Shown piece after piece: positions 42,772 to 54,365 of a stretch of 64,000 nt of DNA. The stretch lies in the NCBI RefSeq assembly GCF_016808095.1, contig NC_068970.1:42505630-42569629 (forward strand), read 5' to 3'. Within the stretch, counting starts at the first letter, position 1. Every line of letters begins with the position of its first letter. The stretch comes from Vigna angularis. Lineage: Eukaryota; Streptophyta; Magnoliopsida; Fabales; Fabaceae. Below the pieces are notes generated by a model. It saw only the letters and a program-made list of their open reading frames with translations, was not told where the DNA came from and searched no databases. The position numbers were made by a program, and so were the translations under genes.

Positions 42772-43418
42772 TGTTTCGTTAGGGATTTGTGTAGGACCGA
42801 GAGACGTACCTTTCTGTAGTAATCTTCTTGCTTTCCAATGCTTGAGTTGCGTGTACCGCTCGGTTGGACTCTGGATGTTGTTCGGTTGTACTCTTGATGG
42901 GGGGAGGTACCTGCAAAAGGCACTTCGACGCTCAAGTTAGGAGCAGTTTAATGAACTATTTATCATAGTTGAATATTTTTGTCTCGTAAAGTGTGAGTTG
43001 AACGTAGTTGAGTCTCAATTGAACGTAAGTAGAACGTAGTGGAGTCTTAGTTGAACGTACCTGGCCTTTGGCCTTGTCAGCGTATTTATAAGTGCTTCAT
43101 AGATCAAATAAAAACAACCTTACCTAGAGATCCGGTTAGTTACTCATAAACGGCTTTATCAATATCTTAATCGATTATCAACATCTTCAGATCTACAATC
43201 AAATATTCTTGATTATTTTATTCTCCTTTGATTATTTTATCTTCTGCTGGACTACTGACCCGATAGTACCTTAAGTGTTGGCCCAATTATGGCCCAACAC
43301 TATTTAACGTGGTTGACTTTAGTTCATGCGGTTGATGATGGCCTGGTTGACCATTGTTGTGGTGGTGACCGAACAACTTACAATTGATAACCTTTCGGTA
43401 TACACTATATCCGAAATA
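42772..43418 (-). repeat. 5' LTR of the second Tat element (complete)
   Basis: It is 647 bp, TGTTTCGT...CCGAAATA on the plus strand. Inside it are the words 'ttgaacgtaagtagaacgtagtggagtct' type, partly duplicated (near 42995-43045), and a TATA-like 'tatttataag' (43084), which on the minus strand reads CTTATAAATA. Confidence 0.88.
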
Positions 43419-43423
43419 GGAGT

Positions 43424-44335
43424 GATTTGTTGAAAGTATACTTGTTTGTGCTTTGCAACATTAGATCATTCACAAACATAAGGATGAATGTTATAAATAA
43501 GGGATTCTTGGAATAGAAATATCCTAATACCTCTATTCTTGTTAGGAAGAACATCCCTTTAATTTATACATTTGCTTCAATTTCATTTTATTTCCTTTCT
43601 AAGAAGGCGTGATTACTATAAATAGAGGAATTCATTATATAATTTTCATGATTGTAATTAATAAAATTTTCTTTTCTCTCTTTTCTTTTTCATGAATAAA
43701 TGTTTTCTTAAATTAAACATTGATTTAAACTTTCATGTCTTTGTTAATCTTGGTAGCATTTCACTCAATCCATGCTGAAAAAGTTGGGTTACCAACTATG
43801 ATCATAATTATTGTCTATATATTTTTAAACTCATAACTAACATTATTTTTCATAACAAAAATAGGAAAGATTGTTAAGGCATAAATGATTTTAAATATGG
43901 ATAAATGAAAGTCTAATTCTTATCGATCAATATGTTCTCTAAGGCAACCAACCCACAACTTTGATGATATAGTAAATTTTAGATTATTTAATCATGTCTA
44001 CTTTAAGCGTAAATAAAGCAAAAATAGGTCTTCATGATAAAAGCAAAAGGAGCTTATGAAATATCATATATTTACTTTTAAAAAAAAAGAGAACAAAATG
44101 ACTATATAAACAAAGGTTAGACTCTTTAGAATACTAAATTGGATTTAGAGCCGCTAGGCTAAAATCTATAGCTAATAACCATAATGTAATTCTTATACTT
44201 AATCTATAACAACTAAAACACCATAATTTGATTGTGATATGGCCTACTTGACCTCCTTCATGGAACAATTGATGCCACTAACTTTTAATGTCAAATTTAA
44301 ATCAACATTCTATGATTTTTATAAATTTTAAAATA
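43424..44335. other. AT-rich stretch with an LTR-like promoter
   Basis: Near 43620 'tataaatagaggaattca' is a good TATA box, followed by a leader-like CT-rich run ('tctctcttttctttttc'). This resembles an LTR promoter (43440-43760), but no ends or primer site could be fixed. The remainder is AT-rich with nothing assigned. Confidence 0.4.
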
Positions 44336-44340
44336 TAAAG

Positions 44341-46957
44341 TGTAAGATACGAAAAAATAGGGGTCTTAAAAATAAAGTAGTTTTGAGACTTTAGATTATT
44401 GTTTGAAAATTAGTGTTCTTGAGTGTACATTTCTATTAGAACATAATTGTTATGTTATTTCTTTTATTTTATTTATATTTTTACCTAGGGGCAAAAAGGT
44501 CTTTTATCTTTTATTAATTAGGTGCAAGAAATTAAAATAGAGGGGTGTAGAAGGGAAAAACATGAAAATTAAATAATATGGAAAATTAATAAAAAGATAT
44601 TATGTAAATCTTTTAGTTAAATGAAAATAGGAAATATAATTTTGGTGGCTTTAAAGATTAAAAGAGATATTATTATTAGAGAAAATCATTATTAGCTATT
44701 GTTAGATATTTTAAAAGATATTTTTGAAATATTACTAATTAAAAGATATCTTAAGATATTAATGGATGTAATTAAATATTATTATTAGATAATAATATTA
44801 ATAACAATAATAATAATAATACATTATTGATGGACTTATTACAATAAATTAGAATAAAATAAATTATTGTAGGATTAGAGATAGAATTGGGTTGATTTAT
44901 AAATATTAAGATATAGAGAGGGGGGGATGTGTTTTAGAAACCCTAGAAACTCTAAATCAAAAAGAGAAAATAGAGGAAGAGAGGAGATTGACATTTTTGA
45001 GAGAAGAAGAGAGAGAGAGCAACAGAAAACCTTAGTGCAGGGGAGGATTTGTGGTGTTTTTGAAGTTAGATAAAGCCCTAGTGTTGGCCAAAGTATGGGG
45101 AAGCGTACCTTTGTTTGCTTGTTTGTTGTATGTTATATATTTCTGATCATCTGGATTGGTAAGTTTTGTTTTGATTATCTGTGGTTATTGTTGAGTAGGG
45201 TTTGTGTATGCATGGGTATAGGGTTTTTGTAATATTTTTGATGGTTTTTCCCTATGAATATATTATGTATGTTTTGTTGGGTTATCCCAACAGAGGGTTT
45301 AATGCTAAGGGAAAATAAAGTTATGATGCTTGGGGGTTTCCATGCAAATATATGTGGTAAATGTGTGGTGATAATCATATGTTGTAGAATTGGGTTTTAT
45401 TTTGGTATAACATGTGAATGATAGGATTTGGATTATTCAAGTGATGTATTATATGTGTTTGAGTATGTTTACACGGGTATGTGATGCTTGTATGCATGTA
45501 AGATGTGTTAGGTATGTTTCCACGTGATCTAGGGTTGATGTACATATGTTTGAATGGTTGAATCATGTCCAGGACGTGTTTCGATTCGACAATAACTGAT
45601 TATCTAGGCGTCGTTGTTGAGTATGTTGCGAGAATAATCGATTATTTGGGATGATAATCAATTATCCCTTTTCTGTGTGATGTTTCTGTGAAAATTTCAC
45701 TGAGATAATCGATTATATTAAGTGATAATCAATTATCACAATGAATTTTTGTGGAAATGGAGAATTTGATGAAGAATGGATGTGGACCAAGCCTGAGAAG
45801 CTGTGGAACGTGATGATAATTAGGGATTGAGGTTAGTGGTTATGTTTAGGGTCAGGTTTGACTTGTGGTTGAGAGTGGAGCATGAGTGAGTGTTGGGATG
45901 TACCTGAGTATGTGATTGATGAGCATGAGAGTGGGGGATAAGTCTACTTGTTGTACCTCGTAAATCCTGGTTCTATCTCCGAATATTGAGCCTTCCTTGT
46001 GTGCATTAGAATGGTTGTTCAAGTATTGAGCCTTCCTTATGTGGGGTGAAGGTCCTTAGCTGGATTGCGGGACTACTCGAGTATATTTGTAGGAAAGGTT
46101 ACAGATGTCCTATAAGGGAGGCTACAAGTGAATGTAGGAGCGACTACAATCGGTGAGGTAGGGTATAGGAGTGAAATGGACTTTTTCCACTATGGTGTTA
46201 TGGTACAGTGATGCTCATGTTGTTGTTCATGACTTGGATAGTCATGATGGTGGTGTATCTATGATGATGATCATGGTACATGAGATGCTCTAGGTGTTGT
46301 TATGTTGATAGTGATGTTACTATAATGGTTATTGTAAGTAGTTAACATAACTACTAATGGGTAGATAGACCAAGGGTCTAAGTGTGAGATGTTGGAGATG
46401 ATATAAATGGTTAAAGATTGAGATCGAGAAATTCATTATGTTTGTTTGAATTATTTATGTTAGAAGATTAGGAATTCTATTGTTATTACTACGATGTATG
46501 GGGTGGTTATTTATGATTGATATAATCAATATGTTTATATCTTGTTATTATGATTGCTTTATCGGTAGCTTACCTCATATGTGTTTGTGTTTGTGTGTTT
46601 GTGAATGATATTATTGGCGATGATCGTATAATGTATTATACGTGAGCAGATGATATTACATATGTTCTAGAGGCATACTAGATTTGTGAGATGACGGGGA
46701 AAAATTTGGGTTTCTTTAAAAAGTTCTTTTGGTATAAACTTTTGAAACAATGTAATTGTAGTTGGTTTATTTTCTTAGTCATTTTAATTACTTTTAGAAT
46801 AATGTAATTGGACAAGACTTTTAAAACTATTATGTTTTAAATAAGTTATGCATGTTTAAAGATAAGATTTTTGAAAAATATGTTCCCGCGCTATAAGAAA
46901 GTTTGAAATTTACTGGGTTTTGTAAACCTTTGACATCCCAAAATTTTGGGCATTACA
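44341..46957 (+). mobile_element. Solo chromovirus-type LTR (2617 bp) with perfect TSD TAAAG
   Basis: It starts TGTAAGATAC and ends GGGCATTACA, with the 5-base inverted terminus TGTAA/TTACA. It is flanked by TAAAG at 44336-44340 and 46958-46962. A TATA-like 'tttataaatatt' (about 44898) precedes a leader with 'gaaaccctagaaactc' and a GA-rich run. Downstream it has AATCGATT-like palindromes at 45630-45735. The end resembles the fragment at 1-60. The length and structure fit Tekay/Del-like elements; no internal region is left. Confidence 0.9.
45585..45740. promoter_or_regulatory. Array of AATCGATT/AATCAATT palindromes in the chromovirus LTR
   Basis: Five copies in 150 bp: 'ataactgattat', 'ataatcgattat', 'ataatcaattat', 'ataatcgattat', 'ataatcaattat', spaced in pairs about 19-20 bases apart. 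This closely resembles the array in the unrelated copia LTR at 1432-1594, but here it lies downstream of the TATA box. Confidence 0.6.
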
Positions 46958-46962
46958 TAAAG

Positions 46963-47161
46963 CACAATCTAAGTCAATTATCAGAGGACACATATTGACT
47001 ATACTCAATGTCTAGTATTCTTCATGTAAAAATTAATTAGGGCTTTAGGGATTGAAAATGTAATTTAGATATTAAAAAGAAAAACAAAATGAAAAATGAA
47101 AAATTGAGGGCGATGAAAGGTCAATCCAAACATTCAAGAACCAAAAAACTCCTAGTAAATG
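46963..47161. other. Short spacer, no feature seen
   Basis: AT-rich sequence between the solo LTR and the cut copia LTR. Nothing was recognised. Confidence 0.4.
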
Positions 47162-47598
47162 ATGTTACCAGGATTGACTAGTGTAACCAGGAGTGGTGCT
47201 AATACTCAATTGTAACCTCATTGAAAATATAGTGGAACCCTCTAAGAAGTCTTAGAGGAGAATTGGACATAGCTCACTTGAGTGAACGAGTATATAAAAC
47301 AATTGTGTGTTTATTGCTTCATCTTTGCAAAACATTATTTACAAAAACTGAAACTGCTTTCCTGTAAAGCTAATTTTTTATAAACGCACTTTCCATTAGA
47401 CATCATTTTAAATTAAGAGTTGTCTTTCTTAAAACAATGTATTAGCTTTTCTAAAATGCTTGAAAAAAAATTTATTTCTAAAATGCTTGAATCTATGTAG
47501 ATTGTTTAATCCTTAACAAAGTTTTTAAACGACCTTTTGGCAAAATATTTTCCAAAACATTATTCAACCCCTCCTTCTAATATTTTTTAGTTATTTCA
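47162..47598 (+). repeat. 5' LTR remnant of the copia element
   Basis: It has 'accaggagtggtgctaatac', then the gene-family sequence 'cttagaggagaattggac', and ends TTATTTCA. The primer site TTGGAATCAGAGC (near 47600-47612) follows at once. It begins within the LTR at 47162, where the homologous right LTR copy continues further left. Confidence 0.85.
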
Positions 47599-47639
47599 GT
47601 TGGAATCAGAGCTAACCTCGTGGGGTTAGTTCTTAATAG

Positions 47640-48770
47640 GACTCAAGGAAACGATCATGAGGTATAGAGTACGAAAACTACATTGTTAACAATCCTCCTT
47701 TATTCAAAGGAGAAAAATCTGATTATTGGAAACAAATAATAATTGCATTGTTTGGATCCTGCCACATTGACATGTGGGATGTAGTCAAGAATGGAAACTA
47801 TATACCTCTTGACAAAGAGGGAGAGCCACTTGAAAAAAATTAAATGGACTAACGAGTAGAAACAAAGGTACTTATTAAACTTTAAAGCTTGTAACTCACT
47901 AATGTGAATTCTCTCTGAAGAGGAATACACAAATTCACGACTACAAAAGAGCAAAGGAAATATGGGATGTCCTGGTTAAGACATGGGAAGATCAAGATGT
48001 CTCTGAGTTTGAGGAAAAAGGAGAAAATATTTGCCTCATGGCAAACAATGATGGAAACTTATTAGTTAACTCTGAAGAAGAAGTGAATAATCTTAAAAGC
48101 TCATCAGAACACTCTGACAAGGAGGTAGATTTTTTTAACTTAGACTCATTTATTGAAGCCTATTACAAAATATTATCAAAATGTACAAAAATAGCAACAA
48201 TATGTCAAGAAGCAAAGAAACAAAATAGAAGAATTTCAAAAGGAATATATTTTGAAAAATAAATTAACATCATCCAAGAATACTGTATAAACCTTAGAAA
48301 ACAATGTCTACAATTTGGAAGGTAAATTAATTGTGTTAAAAAGAGAAATGATAAAATTGTTTTGAAAAATAAAGAGCTGGTAGAAAACAGAACAATCGCA
48401 AAAGACTCTAAACGCCTTTAGTCTCTTGTACGTGAAAATTACACTCTACACAAAGTGTTAAACAAAACATTTAAAGGAACCAAATGTTTGAGACTCCTCA
48501 TCAAAAGCTGCAAATATCCTTCACACAAACTAAGTTTCGAACACAACAACAATAATACATGTAATGCTTCTAAACCTACAAAAAGATCTAATTATGAATC
48601 TCTACCTAAAACAAACAAATAAGTACAACTAACAAGAGAGCACCCAAAGCTAGATGGGTACCCAAAAATCAAATTATTCATGTTGTAGATGTTTTGGACG
48701 ATCCAAAGGAGATTCTACTCATAGTACTTGGACATTGTGCATGCTCGCGACACATGATGGGAGAGTGTAG
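47640..48770 (+). pseudogene. Copia gag remnant reaching the protease edge
   Basis: The frames give 'NPPLFKGEKSDYWKQ', 'ALFGSCHIDMWDVVKNGNYI', 'ENICLMANND' (48038 on) and, after a basic and Asn-rich part, 'WVPKNQIIHVVDVLDDPKEI'. It ends in 'CACSRHMMGE', a damaged form of the protease region DSGCSRHMTG. Several stops and frameshifts occur. It is UBN2-type gag, as in SIRE/Maximus copia elements. Confidence 0.85.
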
Positions 48771-48789
48771 TCATTGCTTGAGGATAAAC

Positions 48790-49865
48790 TCCATCGTCTA
48801 ATCACCCTCACTGATATGAAAATTTTTGAATGAGTAGATTTGATTTAATGCATTAAGCACAAATCATATAACATCTATAGACAATCATCAAAGACGCATT
48901 GCCTAAATGACGTCATGCCTAACATCGTCTAAGACATATCATCTACAAGACAACTACATATATGCATAAGTCACGTCTAGTGCTGAGCCTAAAAGATTCC
49001 CATAATAAATCATATAACATTCTTAAGTCAGAATCCTTATCTTGACTTTTCGTATCATCTCTTGCGTGTTAATCAAGTTATCAACTATTCGTCATCATCG
49101 AGAAGACAAATTGTTAAATCTTCCATCTTTTTCTAATACCTATCCACTACACCAACGCCTCCTTATTAGTATATCTTTGCTCTCGGGAAGAACAAAATCC
49201 TATCTCGTATCTAAATCGTACAATATGCATTAAATAAATTTAACAAGATATCATAATGTCTAGACCATTGTGCACTGACTCACAAATTTTTTTCTCTATT
49301 TAAACCAACGCTATCTTCCTTCGTCCTCACATTTTCAATCTTCTTAGAACTCTCAATCTTCTCTTCACCTGAAAGTCTCTACAATAACCCTGGTTCTCCT
49401 TACAACTAGCCAAACCAATGAAACCACATCCTGAACTTCCAACTGAACATCACCATCTAACCCTACTTCTAGATCAAGATGCTTATTTCAATCGAACTTT
49501 CTTTCTCACCTATATATTTAGAACTTACCTACCTTACGCAAGTGGTTCTTCTACCTAACCAACACCCTTCACTGTCGTTTGTCTTACCCTTCCACCACCA
49601 CCTCCATCATAACTACCATCTTCTTCTTTCAAACCTCCATCTAAGACCTTTTCTTCTCCCTACTCCTTCCTTGACCTCCTCTTATTTTCTTCATCATTTC
49701 CTCGTCCATCTGCAACCCTCTTCTTCTAGGCCTTTTCTTTTTCCTCTGATGGAGTTTTCCCTTCACCTCCTCCAGGCGATGATGTCGTCTCTCCGCCTTC
49801 ACTTTCTTGATGTTTATCAAATAAAGGGGAAAAGAGATAGACGTTAGTAATCGTCGATGTCGCGC
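48790..49865. other. Unassigned stretch with promoter-like sequence
   Basis: A TATA-like 'ctctatttaaacc' (about 49295-49307) is followed by a CT-rich leader and a Pro/Leu-rich frame (49410-49850) that contains stops. This could be the interior or leader of the neighbouring gypsy element or an unrelated insertion. I do not recognise a product. Confidence 0.35.
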
Positions 49866-49868
49866 TCG

Positions 49869-51166
49869 ACTCAAATTAATATTGTAGATTAAATGTAGTA
49901 ACTGGGGAATGAATCCTAGGTTGTCTCTCAAGGACCAATATTTGGTTCAGTCAAAAGCTCAAACATGTAGTGAGGGGGAGGGGGAGGGGGAGGGGTTGTG
50001 TGAGCAAATTTATGAATTGAAATCAACAGCGTAATTAACTCAGACTAAACAGTAATTAAAAACAGGTTGGCTACTAGTTCAATTCCAATGTTTCCTATCC
50101 TTGGTTAACAACAAATTACACGTTCCTCTTACCTCTAATCCAACACGAATTAACCAACTAAGCGAAGGTTAATCCAATTTTCATAAAATGCGAATTAAGA
50201 AAACGCAATTGCACATAATCAATACTTCTACACAACAGATTAAGCAATTATAGCTTCAAGCACACAAACTTAACCATTAAGTGTGAGCAATTTGTAACAA
50301 ATGAAACAGATTAAGCATCATGTAGGGCAACAACAACAGAATCAAAATGACAACTCATAAATCTCAAGGAAAACAATGCAATCTCCTAGTGTCCAACCAC
50401 ACAGATTCAACCTTCCATAAAAACGACTTGAACATAGTGAAAACGAATTGAAACCATAATAGCAAAGGCAAGAACGAAATTGAAACTGAAATTGGAATGC
50501 GAAAATGCAACTAAAAATGAAGCAATACTGGAAAACGAACCTACAATGAAAATAGAAACGCAAGAAGAGGCGAACGAGAGTAAATTGGGACAAAAATTAA
50601 ACTGCAAATTGAAAATGACACTAGAACAGTAAATGCGAAATTGGAATAAAAACGAAATAGAAAATGGGAAAAAGAAAACGAAAAACCTTAACCAGAGAAA
50701 ATTGTTCACGTTCAGCACAATGCAATGGAATAGAATGGAATGAGTTAATTCCTAAGGGTGGCTGTTGCATGGGTACAAAACCCTAGGCAACTAGGCCAAG
50801 TCAGCCCCTCTTTTGAGCCTCTCAATTATTCACTAAAAATGGGCCCACAGTCCAAAGGTCTGACCCAACAGCTAAAAAACAAATTAAAAATGAAATTACA
50901 ACTGAATAAAAGTAAAATGTTGAGGTGGAAAATGGTCGCCGACGTGGTAGCTCTTTTTATGTCCTAAAATATAATTTCTAAAATTGTCCTAAAAATAATA
51001 ATGGAAATAATTAAGCTCAAATAATTGAAATTAATTAAAATAAGAATTACTGGTCAAATTAAGCACAAATAGCAAAAAATGAGAAAATAATGGATAGTTA
51101 AGCACAATTCACTAATTAAATTCGGTGCGAAAAGCCAAGTGAATAGAACAAAATAATGATTCATCA
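49869..51166 (-). repeat. Gypsy (Athila-like) LTR on the minus strand
   Basis: On the minus strand it starts TGATGAATCATTATTTTG (plus end ...TCATCA, 51166) and ends near ...GAGCGCGACA (about 49869). It has the 'ccttgagagacaacctagg' word, also found in Athila-type LTRs. It is inserted in the copia remnant. GTAAG follows the right edge, but a left-hand duplication was not found. Confidence 0.6.
49973..49996 (+). other. G-quadruplex-forming (GGGGGA)n tract
   Basis: Four runs of four or five G separated by single A bases. This satisfies the usual G-quadruplex rule on the plus strand. In the orientation of the LTR (minus) it is C-rich, so the structure would form on the strand opposite the transcript. 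Confidence 0.85.
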
Positions 51167-51559
51167 GTAAGCATCTCGAAGAGCATGTACTCAATGGGAG
51201 TACAATAGATGATAGGTTAACATAAAGTTAACATAGAATTTGAGGAAGTTATTAGAAGTCTTCATACATAATATTTATACATTCACGTTAATGAAATATG
51301 ATATGCTTGATTAACTAATTATGCATGCCTTGTTTATGTATGCTTTGATTATTTTCTGAAAAAAAAAAACCCTCATGCATATTAACCACTATCATAATAA
51401 GGATGTTAAATTGATATATTGTTAAAATATTTTCTGCTAAATCCAACTACATCACCCCCAAAGTTTTCAAAAGATTTTGAAATACAAATATGCTTTTTGT
51501 GCTTACTGAAAACCGTATCGTTTGGATGTGTATTTGTTAAATACCAAACAAGTGGAGAT

Positions 51560-53116
51560 TGTTAAGACAAGATCGTCTATAAGACTAGACCTTCTAACGC
51601 CTTCATGTTTTGAGGTTTAACAAACAATGATAAACAAAATAAGTATTTGATAAAGCTTTATCTTTTCAAAAATAATATTGTTGAATTAAAAACATTGTAT
51701 GAAAAAGCGTTATGATATTTGAATGATTAAAGGAAAGTCTTTAGTAAATGCACTATTATGAAAGTAGACAAACTATCAAACGATATTCTCGTAAACGCGT
51801 TAGTATGTCATATAAGAGTTTTGCTAAACACGCTCGTGTTATATCTTGCTAAACAATGTTAAATGAGCTCTCACTATACCTTGTAGAATGATGCTTTTTG
51901 ATAAACGTGATAAAGTTAAAGACAATGCTCCAAAAACATGTGTTGAACGACATCGTACTAAAAAACGCTCTTGAACTTAACAGAGATCACTAAAAGAAGC
52001 ACTATTAGTAAACGCCTTGTATAAGCTAAACGATACCTTGATACAAAACGATATTTTCATCCAACGATGAAACATGTATAAATTACTTGGTATCTCTTAA
52101 AAAATGTTTAACCAATCAATTTTGTTTAAACTTTAAAAGCACATAGTTATTTTAACTACGCATTAAAGAGAATTAACTACATAACATCTCAAAACAACAA
52201 AATTTATAAGAAAAAAGACATATCTTACTGCATGCATATCTGCTGTACTCTTTGTAGTTGCCTATGTCAAGTATCCACCTGCTCTATCATATACAAGTCA
52301 GAAGTGGATGTTAGAAACAATGAAGACATTTACAGAATGTTCTCACCATCAAAAGTTGCGTTGAAAAGTTTGTACAACATACATTTGTTAAAGTATTGAA
52401 AAAACATGCATTCTTTGACAAGTTGACTTCAACCTAGGGTTGTTGCCTATAAAAAGGCTATAAAGATACAAAATTAAAAAACAAGTAGTATCTAACAAAT
52501 ATTTTGTCATGAATCCTATAAATAGAAGATACTTGAAGAGAAGATCATGAGAATAAGCACACGAACATGAAATATATCATCTGAGAAGCAAAGCAAATAC
52601 TAAAGAGAGAACGAAAACCCTAAGCTTCATAAAATCATAAGCTTACACTTGTAAGAAGAGAGAAAATTCTACAAAGTCTATTAGATAGTGTTTTATTGTA
52701 AACACATCTTCTCTATGAGAATAATCGTTTAAGGCTTGTAAGCAATCTGATTGGTTGCACATTCTGAAGAGAATTCAAACACTTGTTTATTATCTCGGTT
52801 GAGTTAAACGATTACTAGGTAGCGTATCAGGCTGATACCAAGATTGTCTAGTGGAAACACAGAGTGAGTGAAACTTAACTCAAGGCAATGTATCAGGAAG
52901 ATACCAAGATTGTCTAGTGAAAACCAATAGTGGGTGAAACTCAACTAGGCAACGTATCAGGAAGATACCAGGATTGTCTAGGGATACTAAGAGTGGTGAA
53001 GAATATTACACAACTAGGAGTGAGTAATACTCAGTTCTAGCCAGCATAACAGGTGTTACTAGGATTGATTAATGTAACCAGGAGTGGTGCTAATACTCAA
53101 TTGTAACCTCATTGAT
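51560..53116 (+). repeat. 3' LTR of the copia element, 3' part missing
   Basis: It starts TGTTAAGACAAGATCG after the polypurine tract and stops at 53116 within the LTR. Three ~65-bp internal repeats at 52824, 52890 and 52954 each contain GTATC-aggaa-GATAC followed by 'cca(a/g)gattgtctag'. The same repeats are in the minus-strand LTR piece at 61195-61830. Confidence 0.85.
52820..53010. repeat. 65-bp internal LTR repeats with GTATC/GATAC hairpin
   Basis: Three units 66 and 64 bases apart. The core 'GTATCaggaaGATAC' can fold into a 5-bp stem with a short loop. These lie in the part of the LTR downstream of the TATA box (R/U5), so they would be in the RNA. Confidence 0.75.
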
Positions 53117-54365
53117 TATTCGTGTAAAGGAGGGCATTAGAGTATATAACTTATTATTTTAAGTTTAGTTGTTGTTGTGGTTTTAAATTTAGTTGTTGTG
53201 TTGATTGATGTGTTACCTTGGAACATCGTTGTGATGGTTGTCGGGCTGTCTGTGATGATCGTTGAGTTTTTTGTAATGATTGTCGAGTTGTATGTGTTGT
53301 TGGCTGTGTTATTCTGTTTCATTGTCGAGTTGTATTGTTGGTTATTTAGTTATGTTTGAACTTGGTTGTGTTGTTAGTTGTTGAGTTTTGTTTGAACTTG
53401 GTTGTGTTATTGGTTGTTGGTTGAGCTATTTGGTGTGGTGTGACTCATCAGTCCGGTTGTCTTAGGAGACAAGTTTATTTATTGTCACGTCAGTTTGATT
53501 GTTGTCGAAAGATGTGATGTGTGATGGCTTGTTCGTCTCAATTGGTATTCAGAGACGAGTTTAGTGGTTATGCCTTCTTTCCATAACTTATGAAGTCGCA
53601 GTTTGTTGCTTTGCTTAAGGTTGTGGAGGTCGGGGAAAAGGAAAGGTTCAAGTGTTGCACCTTATCGCCTATGTGAGGTAGTGGGGAAGGGAATGATGTT
53701 TCGCTTGTAGGTTTTTGACTTGTTGTTGAGTATAGTGCTCGATGTGCAATGCATTGAAGTTTTTACTTGTAAGTCCTTGAGGAGCAAGGAAGACAGGTCC
53801 TTGCTGAGATGGTAGGACGACATACCATCTTGTTTTGGTAAAAAGGTTGTGTGACAGTGGTTACAAGAGAATGACATAACTATTTGGGCATTACTAGAGT
53901 GGCAATAATATGACTTGGTGTTTTCATGAATGTGGTTGAGATTCATCACTTGTAATGGATTATTTGGGTGATTTGAATTGTGTCGGTGAGTGCGGTATAT
54001 TGTGTATTATCTTGTATTGTTTTCCACTAGTTCACCCTTACATATTTGTGATTGTGCAATGATCGTATAACTCATGTCGTTATATTTGAACATATAATGT
54101 TATAAATGATGTTTGTGTTGTATAGAGCGAGTAGACGCGTAGGGAAATATAATAGGGATTTTCCAAATGTATTTGAGATATTAATAAAGTTTATTTTAGA
54201 GGTTTTTGAACTCTATAATTTGTAATTGGATTAATTTTTATTTTCGCATTATTTTATTTGTTTTCATTACAATGAGATGAAGTTTTGAGTTTTTCACTAT
54301 TTGGTAATAAAAGTCGTTTTTTTTTCTTAAATTAATTAATTACATGTGACATCTTGAAAGTTACA
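53117..54365 (+). repeat. Truncated chromovirus-type LTR
   Basis: It ends '...catgtgacatcttgaaagttaca' (54365), similar in style to the solo LTR at 44341-46957 and the fragment at 1-60, with an 'aataaagtttattttagagg' style stretch before the end. The start is missing and the sequence abuts the cut copia LTR. The left part (53160-53430) is rich in TTGTTG words and has a duplicated 'gttgagttttgtttgaac'-like segment. Confidence 0.5.

Larger units (their letters stand above)
38933..43418 (-). mobile_element. Second Tat-type gypsy element, pol-less, with captured gene pieces
   Basis: LTRs at 38933-39533 (right edge trimmed) and 42772-43418 flank 3.2 kb. The TSD is GGAGT at 38928-38932 and 43419-43423. 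The LTR termini are TGTTTCGG...CCGAAATA (one change from CCGAAACA). A primer-binding site next to the right LTR (minus strand TTTTGGCGCCCACCGTGGAG) shows minus orientation. The interior has a minisatellite and hairpin like the first Tat element, a scrap of the antisense coiled-coil frame (near 39760-39830) and ATG18-like gene pieces, but no pol. Confidence 0.88.
47162..53116 (+). mobile_element. Copia element with both LTRs truncated and a gypsy LTR inside
   Basis: The left LTR keeps only its last 437 bp (47162-47598), followed by the primer site, gag and the edge of protease (to about 48770). The right LTR keeps its first ~1557 bp (51560-53116), preceded by a polypurine tract (AAGTGGAGA, 51550-51558). 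The two LTR pieces overlap by only about 70 bases of homologous sequence, whose similarity shows they belong to one family. Integrase, RT and RNase H are absent; a gypsy LTR (about 49870-51166) and unassigned sequence occupy the gap. Confidence 0.8.

Noticed and set aside
49410..49850. Pro/Leu-rich frame after a TATA-like box as a host gene
   Set aside because: Stops interrupt it, the composition is a simple CT-rich run, and it lies between pieces of retrotransposons.
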